This document shows positions 12,301 through 22,500 of a stretch of 64,000 bases of DNA, one piece after another (the first letter of the stretch is position 1; each line of letters begins with the position of its first letter). This DNA comes from Limnomonas spitsbergensis (lineage: Eukaryota; Chlorophyta; Chlorophyceae; Chlamydomonadales): positions 2,356,001 to 2,420,000 of the forward strand of contig JAYJMM010000026.1 of assembly GCA_037349105.1 (NCBI GenBank), read 5' to 3'. The position numbers and the translations under genes are program-made. The notes under the pieces were generated by a model. The model saw nothing but the letters and a program-made list of their open reading frames with translations. It did no database searches and was not told the DNA's origin.

Positions 12301-15300
12301 AAGAGGGTCATGCGGCATATCTATCATGCGGCATATCTTTAGTGGTAAGAGGGTCATGCGGCATATCTATAATGCGGCATATCTATAGTGGTAAGAGGGT
12401 CATGCGGCATATCTATAATGCGGCATATCTATAGTGGTAAGAGGGTCATGCGGCATATCTATAGTGGTAAGAGGGTCATGCGGCATATCTATAGTGGTAA
12501 GAGGGTCATGCGGCATATCTATAGTGGTAAGAGGGTCATGCGGCATATCTATCATGCGGCATATCTAAAGTGGTAAGAGGGTCATGCGGCATATCTATAG
12601 TGGTAAGAGGGTCATGCGGCATATCTATAGTGGTAAGAGGGTCATGCGGCATATCTATAATGCGGCATATCTATAGTGGTAAGAGGGTCATGCGGCATAT
12701 CTATCATGCGGCATATCTAAAGTGGTAAGAGGGTCATGCGGCATATCTATCATGCGGCATATCTATAGTGGTAAGAGGGTCATGCGGCATATCTATCATG
12801 CGGCATATCTAAATGCGGCATGTCTATAATGCGCCGATTCGGCACTGCCAAATGTCTGGAGAGGGGAGGGTGGCACATATCGGACCCCCTAGCCAGTGTT
12901 TCATTTTCTGGGAACCAGCTACCAACCAGCTGCCAACCAGCTGCCAACCAGCTTCACTTCAAAATATATGCCAAATTCACTTACAATCACACACCCTTCA
13001 CGCCAATCACGCCCACACACTCTACACCTATCTCCAGCCGTTTTTCGGTGCTTTTTCTGTTGCTTTCTATTCTGTGCTTTTATTCATACGGGAACGGTTA
13101 TCTCCTCCTCCTTGCGCAGGTTTTTGATGAAGAAGCCCCGATCGCACGCCAAGGGATCGTCGCTGATGCAGCCTCTGGCAGCTGCTGAGTCGCACAGTTC
13201 GAACACCATGGGAGCCCTTGGGGGAGCGGCGTTCGCTTCGCTGGCAGAGTCGCAGGTCGAGCCAGTGAGTCCTCAGGGCTCAGGGGGCATGGAATCAGGG
13301 GGCATGGAATCAGGGGGCATGGAATCAGGGTGGGTGGAATCAGGGAAGGTGGAATTAGGGGGCATGGAATCAGGGGGGGTGGAATCAGAGGGGGTGGAAT
13401 CAGAGGGGGTGGAATCAGAGGGGGTGGAATCAGGGGGCATGGAATCAGAGGGGGTGGTGTCAGGGGGCAGGCTGGGCTGTTCTGCTTAGAGTGTGGCATA
13501 TTGAGGTTTATCACCCCACCCCACACACCTGACAGGCTGGGCTCTTTTTCCACAAGTTCTATAACCTCAGTGCGGTCAAGAGTAAGCAAGAGAAAAGGGC
13601 GGAGAAGCGGCGCGTGGAGGACGACGACGACGAGGCAGGCGGTGCAGGTGGCGACGCGGACAGCGACGACGAGGGGATCGACAAGATGATTGAGGATGAA
13701 GAGCAGGTAGGAGGAAACATAATTTGAAAAGAACATTATTTTCAAATACATTTAAAAATAAGCGGAAAGAGCGGGGAGGGAAGGCCGAGTGATGAAATTG
13801 CTTTTGATCAGACTCGCTTGAATTTGTGGCAATAATAATAATTTAAGAGTAAGCGATTCAACTGGTGTGAGCCTAAAGCGGTGTCTGGGAATCTATTTGT
13901 GTTGGCGACACTTGAATTCCGCAGCCTGTTTTGTTTGCCTACCTGCCACACCTCTCAGCTGTGTTGGCGGGTGCTGCCGCTTCTCAATGCGTGTCTGATG
14001 AGCTGCACATGCATTGGCATTGCGTGCGATTCTGGCTGTATTCAGTGCCAGTTGGGCGAGGGGGTCGATAGAGCAAAGAAAAGTTTGCGCGGGGCTCGAA
14101 ACTTGTGGAACATCCCCCTCTTCGCGCTCATTGAGCGGGCGAGGCTGATGGCTGTTGCTAGGATGGAACAGCCCGCAGCCCTACCACAGCAGAAGCAGAA
14201 GCAGCGTGGGGCTTACAGCGACTGGAATCGATTTCATCGCAAGCTCGTCTTCAATGTGATGAAGAAGCTACCAGTTCTATATATTTCTGGCTAGTGAATA
14301 TATCTTACTTAAGGAGCTTGAGAGCATTCAAAGCTGCAGGCCTTGTTTAGGGACCTTACAGGGGGAAGCCAAATAGAAGCCCATAAATAGAAGCCCATAA
14401 ATAGAAGCCCATAAATAGAAGCCCATAAATAGAAGCCCATAAATAGAAGCCCATAAATAGAAGCCCATAAATAGAAGCCCATAAATAGAAGCCCATAAAT
14501 AGAAGCCCATAAATAGAAGCCCATAAATAGAAGCCCATAAATAGAAGCCCATAAATAGAAGCCCATAAATAGAAGCCCATGAATAGAAGCCCATAAATAG
14601 AAGCCCATAAATATGTTTTTAATATACGGTAACCAAACGTGTAATAACCACAAGTTTCAGGTACACCAAATGGAAATCGACAGTGTTCAAACGCCAATTC
14701 AGGGTTTCCATAAAATAAATCTGCCCAAATAAAACTGCGGTAACCTCATCATTTGGTGCGGGACAAGTCAAAGTATGAACGGTACCTCACGCCTCCTTGC
14801 TTCGGCGGAGCGCATTGGCATTCAGTGGCGCTGGAAATCAAAATGGCGCGCGTCAAGCTTACTCTTTACTTTAAGTTCAATGCTAAAAAGGACAAACCCT
14901 GTCCCCTTGACCTGTCCCCCTTGACCTGTCCCCCTTGACCTGTCCCCCTTGACCTGTCCCCCTTGACCTGTCCCCCTTGACCTGTCCCCCTTGACCTGTC
15001 CCCCTTGACCTGTCCCCCTTGACCTAACCCCCTTGACCTGTCCCCCTTGACCTGTCCCCCTTGACCTGTCCCCCTTGACCTGTCCCCCTCGACCTGTCCC
15101 CCTTGACCTGTCCCCCTTGACCTGTCCCCCTTGACCTGTCCCCCGCCCCCTGTTGTTGTTTAGGGTGGCGATGATGACCTGGGTGACCCTGACATCGGCT
15201 TTGATTACGATGAGCTGGCCGTGGCAATGGCTGATGGTGGTTTCGCAAGCGGTGGCGGCGATGATGAGGAGGAGGAGGAAGAGGGCGAGGGCGAGACGGA

Positions 15301-16365
15301 GGATGTGGAGGAGGGCGAGGCGAGCGGAAGTGAGGTCATGGAGGAGGAGGAGGCCGATGCTGGGGAGGCGTTGTTGGACCAGGTGGATGGGCTCGAGGCG
15401 TCTGAGGAGGGCGAGAGCGATGACGACGAAGATGCATTTGAGCTGGCGCCTGGGGCTGCTGAGTACCTTGCAGCTGCACGTGCAAAGGCCGCGGGACCTC
15501 AGACGCCCACGTCGGTCACAAAGGCCGCCGGGGGCAAGAAGGAGAGCGGCAAGTCAGCGGACAGGGCCCGGAGAGCCTCTGCCATTGAGCCGGGTGAGTG
15601 GTCGTTATCATTTGGGCACAGCTTTCCCAATGCATTTGGGGTGGTTGCACTACACGTGCACGCGACATATCATCGCCTTTTATACCATAGCACTCGTCAC
15701 CTATCACGACAGACTGGCAATTGTTGGACAGTTGGACATGGTGCAGAACTGTAGATTCGGTTTTTGCCCCACCTAGGGTTTCTTCAGTCAAGTGTTTGTG
15801 ATGTCTTTACCAGTGGCTAAGTTGCTTGCTGTCCTTCATCCGCCCTACCTGTTTTTGTGCTGCAGAAGACGAGGAGTTGGATGACGTGAACATCCTGGAT
15901 CTGCCCGGGCCTGGGGAGAGCAGTGATGATCAGGAGGGGGCCAGCGGCAGCATGAGCGGCTCGGATGAGGACGGCATTCCCGACTTTTCAAACTCGGAGG
16001 GCGACGACGACGAGGATATGCCGGCCTCGTCTGGATCAGGGGGGGCCAGCGATGACGAGGACGGCCAAGACGACGATGAGGAGCACATCGCGATGGCTAA
16101 GCGGGGACGGGGGAAGAAGAAGAAGGTGGAGCGGCCTGTGTTTGCTGCCGCGGAGGATTACGAGCACTTGATGCAAGGGGATGTGGGGGGTGAAGGCGCT
16201 CCGGCGCCCGTGCGGGAGCGCAAAGGGAAGCGCGGTAGGAGCGGGCCTCCGAAGACGCAAGAGGCCACGATGGGCAGGGGCGGTCGAGGGCGCGGGCAGC
16301 GGGGGAGGGGAGGCGGGCGTGGGCGCGGGCGGGGAGGATCTGGCAAACCTAGAGGCAGGGGGTAG
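362..16365 (+). CDS. NOC1: NOC1/MAK21/CEBPZ ribosome-biogenesis factor, 3' part (9 exons, 5' end outside window)
   Basis: Exons: 362-502, 1458-1574, 8932-9029, 9862-10137, 11333-11503, 13120-13264, 13536-13706, 15164-15593 and 15866-16365 (stop TAG). They join in frame to 682 codons plus stop. Family hallmarks in order: VPDRFYRAVYSVLL and MFLGLVFK; KRLLQAAHNAPPNFACAVLF followed by MVSE; an acidic linker; GYYDMHKREPLYCDADR, then WWEL, HPSVASMA, GNPLRDHTLASFLDR; ESQVEP then LFFHKFYNLSAV; and the late acidic region with a basic patch and FAAAEDYEHLM. These follow human CEBPZ and yeast Mak21/Noc1 (CBF/Mak21 family). The known role in yeast is nucleolar: with Noc2 it assembles and exports pre-60S particles. 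The C-terminus ends in an RG-rich tail (about 16240-16362) not typical of the human protein. Introns reach 7.4 kb and are packed with minisatellites. Upstream exons lie before position 1. Confidence 0.93.
511..703. mobile_element. MITE-like inverted-repeat element (CAGTGTTTC family)
   Basis: Starts cagtgtttcttatag and ends aaaagaaacactg, with GTAGCTGAAATGTAGCTGA just inside the right end. It lies 8 bp inside the NOC1 intron that begins at 503. The internal part (gccccacgcccccacggccg) is the reverse complement of the copies at 1720 and 11857. No clear target-site duplication was seen. Confidence 0.75.
832..935. mobile_element. Partial MITE-like element (CAGTGTTTC family)
   Basis: Holds the family's right half: aagaccggctttggcccaag, cagcatggctgg, then GTAGCTGA, ATGTAGCTGAGTCACGA. 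The left end is missing. Confidence 0.6.
975..1165 (+). repeat. Low-complexity CTGCCTGC-rich tract in NOC1 intron
   Basis: Irregular repeats of ctgcctgcctg / cttgcctgtttgcctg. No unit of fixed length; open reading frames here are by-products. Confidence 0.7.
1271..1412. mobile_element. MITE-like element (CAGTGTTTC family)
   Basis: Left end cagtgtttctttttccagct followed by the family interior (ttggcaagccatgaccggcc) and right motif GTAGCTGACATGTAGCCGA. The terminal aaagaaacactg is eroded to aagagcactg. Confidence 0.7.
1720..1905. mobile_element. MITE-like element, CAGCTACAATTCAGCTAC subfamily
   Basis: Interior cagctacaattcagctacat, gtgggggccaggtgcaacaag, ggtcccaatcggct and ggtgcgctggcacgttataa matches the copy at 11857-12028 along its length. 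The outer 10-15 bp are eroded. Confidence 0.7.
1908..2084. mobile_element. Small terminal-inverted-repeat element, separate family
   Basis: Left arm gtagtcacggacgtatttcg then ttgtttt; right arm aacaacgaaacgcgtccgtg then gctac. The arms of about 28 bp are near-perfect inverted repeats around a 120-bp AT-rich core. No second copy was noticed in the window. Confidence 0.6.
2211..8059 (+). repeat. 28-bp minisatellite, about 209 copies, in a NOC1 intron
   Basis: The unit tgacctgttggcaaggtcct plus tggcctgg is 28 bp and is repeated for 5.85 kb between NOC1 exons 1458-1574 and 8932-9029. A common variant has tcacctg for tgacctg, concentrated near both ends (about 2290-3160 and 7310-7660). Since 28 is 1 more than a multiple of 3 and the unit has no stop on the minus strand, all three minus frames stay open and read the same 28-residue cycle; these are not genes. 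About 22 single-base indels fall between about 3590 and 6140 and none were seen outside that interval. Confidence 0.97.
9329..9626 (+). repeat. 44-bp minisatellite, about 6-7 copies, in a NOC1 intron
   Basis: Unit ttcactgctatctcttgtca then caccacccacc.acccactcaccc repeats every 44 bp. It is followed by further C/A-rich tracts (9640-9680, 9770-9850) up to the acceptor before 9862. Confidence 0.85.
10356..11206 (+). repeat. G-rich minisatellite, variable G-runs, about 27-30 copies, in a NOC1 intron
   Basis: Unit cattggggtggagg followed by 5-14 G and usually cgg. The constant part is well kept while the G-run varies, so unit length is about 25-33 bp. The plus strand, which is the transcribed sense, could form G-quadruplexes in DNA and pre-mRNA. 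Glycine- or proline-rich open frames on both strands are by-products. Confidence 0.95.
11586..11632 (+). repeat. Intronic copy of the end of NOC1 exon 11333-11503 with its donor
   Basis: gaccacattttgacctcttt then cctcaacaggtcggtcc repeats the exon end gaccacacgttggcgtcttt, cctggacag|gttggtc, about 107 bp downstream. The copied donor (AACAG|GTCGGT) is intact. Confidence 0.8.
11857..12028. mobile_element. MITE-like element, CAGCTACAATTCAGCT subfamily
   Basis: Interior gattcagctacaattcagct, gggggcctggtgcagcaagc, gtaggccggtcaagg, aactcccaatcgg, ggtgccctggcacgtaataa, right end aaaatgaacactgg. Lies in the NOC1 intron 11504-13119. Confidence 0.75.
12032..12884 (+). repeat. Two-module tandem array framed by a 35-bp direct repeat, NOC1 intron
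   Basis: The array (12111-12832) mixes a 30-bp unit (gtggtaagagggtcatgcgg then catatctata) and a 46-bp unit with an extra catgcggcatatctat block. It is bounded by aatgtctggagagggg(g)agg then gtggcacatatcgg at 12032-12066 and 12850-12884. The two boundaries suggest the array sits inside a duplicated segment. Confidence 0.85.
13276..13472 (+). repeat. 15-bp repeat, about 13 copies, NOC1 intron
   Basis: Unit gggggcatggaatca with variants gggggtggaatcaga, just after the donor at 13264 (CCA|GTGAGT). Confidence 0.85.
14365..14614 (+). repeat. 14-bp repeat aagcccataaatag, about 17 copies, NOC1 intron
   Basis: Near-perfect units apart from the first (aagccaaatag) and one catgaatag. It is in the same intron as a second 14-bp array of about the same copy number (14898-15146). 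Confidence 0.95.
14898..15146 (+). repeat. 14-bp repeat cccccttgacctgt, about 17-18 copies, NOC1 intron
   Basis: Ends 17 bp before the acceptor (TTGTTTAG) of the exon at 15164, so it supplies the pyrimidine-rich region upstream of that splice site. Confidence 0.95.
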
Positions 16366-16756
16366 GGCAGCAGAGCTTGACGCCTTATGGCGCTGAACTG
16401 TTTAGACCTGTTTGAAGAGGTTGCTTTCCTTAATGTTTCCAGAGCGGGCTTAGGGCATGGCAATGTCTGAGGCCACGAGAGAGGGCGCTGACTTGTGTTG
16501 GCTGAATCGTTGAAAGTTATGCGATCTCTTCCCTCTGAAGTTCTTACTTTCTCTGTGGTCACCGCTTGACCCTGCCACCTTACGATGTCATGATTCAAGC
16601 GCCAGGCTTACACGAAACGCCTACTTTTCTCATGCCTTGCGTTTCATGTTTGTCTCTACCTATCATTTGACTGCCCATCTGGCCACTGAGTTGGGCTTAG
16701 ACGTGTCAGACCCATGACAAGCACCTTGAAAGTACGACGATGCCGATAATAAGGCA

Positions 16757-16832
16757 GTCAATGACACAACACCTCTGGGCCCTGCTCAAGAAATCTCGGC
16801 CGCGTGGGCGCCCAACTGTCCCGTTGGAAGAA
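16757..16832 (-). mobile_element. LINE-like retrotransposon tail fragment
   Basis: Shared dispersed sequence tgacacaacacctctgggcc, ctgctcaagaaatctcggcc, gcgtgggcgcccaact. On the minus strand it reads RGRDFLSRAQRCCVID, the same tail as the other copies. Confidence 0.6.
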
Positions 16833-16974
16833 AAGAAACTGAAGGGAAAGAAGGAGAAGACAACACCGGTTATAAGAAGGAGAAGACAACACCGGTAGTG
16901 TCAGCTGTATATGCCACTCCCGTGTGTGTAGTTGCCCCTATATGCGGGAAATACCTACCATGTGCAAAGACCAA

Positions 16975-18162
16975 GTGGAAAGCCCTGGGGTCAGGTGGAA
17001 AGCCCTGGGGTGAAGTGGAAAGCCATGAGGTGAAGTAGGAAGCCCTGGGGTAAAGTGGAAAGCCCTGGGGTGAGGGGGAAAGCCCCAGAGGTGTAATGTC
17101 ATTGACTTTAGAGGGCCTCTAACGGTGAAGCACGGACTCAGGACACATTGGGGAAGTGCAATAACGGCTGCTGGAGCCAGTCAACAGGTAGTTTTTCCAA
17201 CTTAAAAATGCAGCATATGGCTGTTTGGTTCCCATGCATAGCCCATTTCGCTGGAGGCTGGATGGGACAGTGCGACACCACCTCAAGCTGCCCCCATATC
17301 TCCCCCTTCCCTCCCTGTTGGACAGGCGTGATCGGCCCCTTGAAGAAGGGGCCGCTCACGCCTTGAAGAAGGAGGCTGACCAAGGCAATTGCACTTCTGG
17401 CCACCACATAGCGGACGTGCTCCTCGCGAAACCGGTGGTGCGTTAGGTGCGCTCAATAAGATTTAGGGTGCAGGATGTAGCTCGCATGTGAAACTGGGCA
17501 TGGGTGCACGGCAGCTGCGCTGATCCAAGCAAACGGCAGGTAGGAAACAATAGGTTGCGCGCCTGTCAACATAACACGCTGCCTCCCACCCCGGGGCTTT
17601 CCACTTCACCTCATGGCTTTCCACTTCACCCCGGAGCTTCCTACTCCACCTCATGGCTTTCCACTTCACCCCAGGGCTTTCCGCTTCACCTCATGGCTTT
17701 CCACCTCACCCCAGGGCTTTCCACTTCACCCCAGGGCTTTCCACTCCACCTCATGGCTTTCCACTTCACCCCAGGGCTTTCCACTTCCGTCATCCCGGGG
17801 CGATGTTGTTCGGTAGCGATGTTTTTCGGTAGCCTATCGTGATTCTGTCGCTGACTTTAGACAATGTTTTGATAGCCTTACGTTAGTTCGGTAGCGAATT
17901 GTTTTCGGTAGTCTTTCGTGAGTGGTTCGCTTATTTTTCGCTGTCGCTGTCGATTGTTTCGATAGGCTTACGTGAGTCCTATGCAAAGCGTTATATTAGC
18001 GATGTTGTTCCGATTTTCCTAAGAGTCCGATTTTCCATATCCAGAGGCTTCAATTTTCCGCATGTCGTTAGGGTGAAGTGGAAAGCCCTGGGGTGAAGTG
18101 GAAAGCCATGAGGTGAAGTGGGAAGCCCTAGGGTGAAGTGGAAAGCCCTAGTGTGAAGTGTC
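16975..18162. repeat. 20-bp repeat in three blocks, +/-/+ orientation
   Basis: Unit gtggaaagccctggggtgaa. Blocks: 16975-17094 (direct), 17583-17790 (reverse complement, cttcaccccagggctttcca) and 18070-18162 (direct). The alternation means either neighbour pair can fold into a long hairpin. Unique DNA separates the blocks. Confidence 0.85.
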
Positions 18163-18896
18163 ACAAGCTTAGTCTCTCATCACAAAATTAATCAGGTCAC
18201 TCGGCACACAAACAAGTGTAAGTGTAAGCTCCTATTCTACCGGTATACCCTTCACACGGGACTTGCGACAAGGGAGCCCACATATTTCATGGCGGTCGAT
18301 CAGGTAGAGCTCAAGGATAAAGTATTGAGCTGCACCTGTGCAGCGGAAATCCACGTGGGCATGCTTAAGATAAGCATGCACGAGAAGTTCATGCGCTACT
18401 CTGCACAGGAATGGCTTTAATTTAAAAACGGCTCCCTTGTTTTTTCGAGGCTACACAGCGTAAAGATGAAGCATCATCAGGTGACCGAAATCCGGCCGGG
18501 GACCCCGCTCACCCGGCCCAGGGCTATACTCTTACGATTTACGGTTTCACGTTAGTTGTTGTTTTATTTTACGGTGTAAACTTCAATACCGTAAAGTGGT
18601 GTTTTGTAGCTGAGTTTCAGTCACAGCAATTTAAGGCAAATTCAGCTACTCTTACCAGATTTCACTGACGGCGAACCTACGGTGATCTTGGTTGCGGTAA
18701 GTTACAGTCGTCTCAGAGGCATGTAACTGTAAATTACATGTCAATAACAGTTAAATACAGGCATACAACCGACAACCGTACATCGCCCAACACTAATTGC
18801 TTGTCACAATGGGCCAACTAATATCCCACCCGGTACAGCCCTGCCCCGCCCCCCTTGTTGTCACATGAAGGGGCTAGCTGGTGGTGTGGATTTCCA

Positions 18897-18953
18897 GCAT
18901 CCCTCTGAGAATTAAGTTGCTGCTTGTGGAGACTTCATTCTCAGAGGGATGGG
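18897..18953. repeat. Hairpin: 15-bp inverted repeat
   Basis: Arms catccctctgagaat and attctcagagggatg, about 26 bp apart. Could be a decayed small element or a structured 3' region; nothing decides it. Confidence 0.6.
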
Positions 18954-19082
18954 GCAGGTCCAGAGGCAAACTGCAGTATTCATGGCCGGTGTTTTCAGCC
19001 AAGCCTCATGTCATGGCCTGCCATCCACGCTTCAACACATTGCTGGTATGAATAACTTCCTTCCCCTCCTCAAGACATCTGC

Positions 19083-19168
19083 ATGTCAATGACATAACAC
19101 CTCTGGGCCCTGCTCAAAAAGGCTCGGCCGCGTGGGCGCCCAACTGTCCCATTGGAAGAAAATAAACT
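19083..19168 (-). mobile_element. LINE-like retrotransposon tail fragment
   Basis: gtcaatgacataacacctct then gggccctgctcaaaaaggct, cggccgcgtgggcgcccaac. Minus strand reads RGRAFLSRAQRCYVIDM. Confidence 0.6.
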
Positions 19169-19564
19169 TAAGACATCTGCATGTATTTCAGCATTTGTAT
19201 ATTGGCCGTGCTCATTGCACAACCTTCATTTTTTTTAATGCCCATTCAGTCCCAAGCATGCCCTGATGACGGAGAAGAGGATTCCCAGATGATGCTCAGA
19301 TTTAGGATTGGAAATATAATTGAGAGAGGAGAGCCTGGGGTCAGGTTCAAAGGCTATGGCCTGACTGAGTGGACATGGCCTGGCTGCTCAGTGGTATCAA
19401 GGAGTGCTGTCGCTTGTCATGATCTGCCCATTAAATAAATGCCCTGATGAAAAAATGAATCCCATCCTTATATATATAAATTAGGTGGTGTGTTTATAAG
19501 CCCGCCCCCTCCCATGTCGCACCAATGGCCACATGGTTCTCCCCCTGTTCTGGCCACTGTGCAC

Positions 19565-22500
19565 CTATACCCCCCTGCCCCCATTGCACAAGAGGTTCCA
19601 CATGAGCTGCCACACCACGCCGTTCATGGCGTCGAAGCAGCTACCACTGCTGCTAGGTACCAGGCACCACGGCTGCAGCCCCACAGGGTCTGCCCTACCC
19701 CCCTCCCCGCGCGCTAGGAACAACCCAGCAGCCACCCCAGGCCATGTTTGCTTTGCGGCATTTGTGCCCTCCTTTGATGCACTGCCCCCATACTCTTGCG
19801 ACGAACGCAGCTCACACATGTAGTGCCAGTTGTTCCCGATCTGGCCCTCCGGCGCGCCCTGAGCAGTGGACAACGCGTCAAAGTCGAGCAGCAAGAGGCT
19901 GCGGTCCGCTGCACCCAGGGTCGCCCCTCCATCTGCTTCGGCCCGCGGCCCCTGTTGTTGCCTCTGCACCCAGGTCTGAAGCTCGGCATTGCGTTCCCTC
20001 ATTGCCCTAGTGTGAGGGATCAGCTCATCACGAGTCATCCGGCCCGTCGGGGTGTTCAGGATCACCAACCGCGACGCCCATGCGGGCCGCCCCCTACCAG
20101 CACCAGGCTTCACATCATTCGTGGCGTCACCCCTGCCACCCCCCTTGAGCCTGCCGCCCCGGCCAGGCGACAGCGTCTCCAACATGGCCCGCCATGATGC
20201 CTGGCTGGCAGCATCCCCCCATGAGTGCTTCGTATGCCAGAACCAAACTCCGACCACAAGCACAGGGCCGCCGCTACCGCCGCTTCCAGCCATTATCTTG
20301 CCGAGAGACATCACGTCCCTCCGCACATCTACGAAGCGTGGCGACCAAACAAACCATGCCTCAAAAATCACACTTTTGCTGTTGCAAGCCTCGAAGTTCA
20401 GACCACCTCGCTGCCATTGCCCTTCAGACACATTCCCGGCCGCATGACTGCCGACTTTGCTGCAACGGCCGAACTTGGACGCCTCAGCCCAGTGCATCAG
20501 AACATGCAGGTTGTCTGGGTCGCCATACTCATGTGTGTCGCTGCCATTGACATACATGACATACCGTGAGTGGTTCCGCCGCTGTCTGTAGGTGGCAAGA
20601 TGGGTAGGGGACAGGGTTTAGGGTTGAGGTTTTAGGGTAGGTGGCAAGATGGGTAGGGGACAGGGTTTAGGTTTTAGGGTAGGTGGCAAGATGGGTAGGG
20701 GACAGGGGGGATGCTCAATGGAGCAGAAAGAGTGAGAGGTGTAAGGGCCTACACGGGGTGTAAGAGCTAGCACGGGTTGGGGATGGCTGATCCCTCATTG
20801 CCATCACTGCCATATGGTGCATACAGCTTTTATATTGGTAGCATGCAACTGGGTCCATGGAGGCATCCGCATGACTGGCACTTGGCCGATGGCCCAAGCA
20901 ACATGGCTAGGAACAACAGCGCCGCTTGGCCATAGCTCAGGGGCACCTGTCCTCTGCCTTTTTCGGAAGAGCCCCCCTGGGTAGCCGAATTTGCTGGGGG
21001 CAAAAGCCTCCACTGCAGAGGCCAGAGTCCCCCCGTGTCTGTCCGTCTGTCCGCCTGATGTTTCTGGAACATTCCCCAAACGTTGTGCGATACAGCGCAA
21101 ATCAATCGGCTATATTTATGAAGTTTCTCCTGTCAGACCTCAAAGGCCAAGGTGCAGAAATGAGAAACTCAGCTACCAAGGCTGGATCTCACAACGGACG
21201 ACGTTAAGTGTCACGCGACATCTGCAATCTTTGCTTCTCTACTGGCATCGTAGAACCGGATAGGGTTCGCACACCCCGGATTTGAACATTTTAGCAAATC
21301 GTCCGCGCAGCCAAAAAAGCTACGTGTCCGCGCAGCGCTTTTACCACGCAGCAGCCATTTCTAGCAAATAAGCTACGTGTCCGCGCAGCGCATTTACCGC
21401 ACAGCAGCCATTTCTAGCAAATAATTGTATTTCCTGAGCAGCCCTTAAGATATTTTTAATACAGGTCCGCGCAGCTACAAAAAAACAACTTCGCGCAGGT
21501 TGAATTGTGACTACGTACTGTCAGCCCTATAAGAAACATTATTTGGGTGACTGAATGAAGAATGCATTGTGTCGAACCCGCAACCTTCATTATGACACAG
21601 TTGCACATAATCTGTCTTTTGACATTTGGTTGTAAAAACTGGAATAGTATCAGACAATTTTCGTATTTCGTGTATTCTGTATTCGAAATATGTACTGTAG
21701 GACGAAAAGGAACAAAAACTCGAATATTTTAGCCCCAAACCATAAAACAATCGCCACACAAAGAGTAGCGACGTTAATGTCGCAGACACGCTCCTTTCGC
21801 ATCAAAATGCTGTCGTTATGAGCAAACTTGTGCTTTGTCAATTGCTAGAGCGAAGGCATGGGCTACTGACAAAGACGAACTAGTGATTGCCGTTCTTAGT
21901 GGCTCTGGAGCAAAAACGAACCAGTGATCGTAAAATTTTCAAACACCGGTCACAAAAACGAACCACTAAATTGAAACCGTGATTTTGTTAATCATAAGGT
22001 TTTTGAAATAAAACATATTATTGTGGAAATCAATCATTTTCTTGAAAAACGATCAATAAAACGAAATCGGACTGATACCTCGGTAGCCCGCGCACCCCCC
22101 TAAATAGCTTCTTCGGCCTGTGACTGCCAAGTTCGCTCAACGTTTTTTTTTTTTTTTACACCACGCATGCTGTTTGCAAAAATAATTAATTAAACGCGGA
22201 GTGGAACCGGTTTTACAGTATGCTGACATTTTTGTTTTTTCTACCGAAAATTAGACCACGCACCCCCTCAAATAATGTTTTGGGCCTGTGACTACCAAGT
22301 TCGTGCCGCATGAACTCCTGAATTATTTCCCCCGCGCATACCGGTAGTGTTCGCGCACCCCCAAAAATAATTAATTAAACGCAGAGTGAAACCGGTTCTA
22401 TGGTATATGCTTAATTCGATGCGCATTATTACCAACACGCACTAGGCGATCGAGTTGTGACTTTTATTTTGGATTTGAAATCCTTTAACACGGCCATGGA

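Larger units (their letters stand above)
16366..19564. other. Intergenic region between convergent NOC1 and PC-esterase genes
   Basis: No coding exon was found. It contains two LINE-tail fragments (16757-16832, 19083-19168), three blocks of a 20-bp repeat in alternating orientation (16975-18162), an AT-rich stretch at 17800-18060 with several ttcggtagc motifs, and a hairpin at 18897-18953. Both flanking genes end here, so it must hold two 3' ends; no clear poly(A) signal could be assigned. Confidence 0.7.

Noticed and set aside
13881..14294. 137-residue plus-strand open frame
   Set aside because: It lies between NOC1 exons in an intron, shows no recognised motif, and is preceded by AT-rich intronic DNA.
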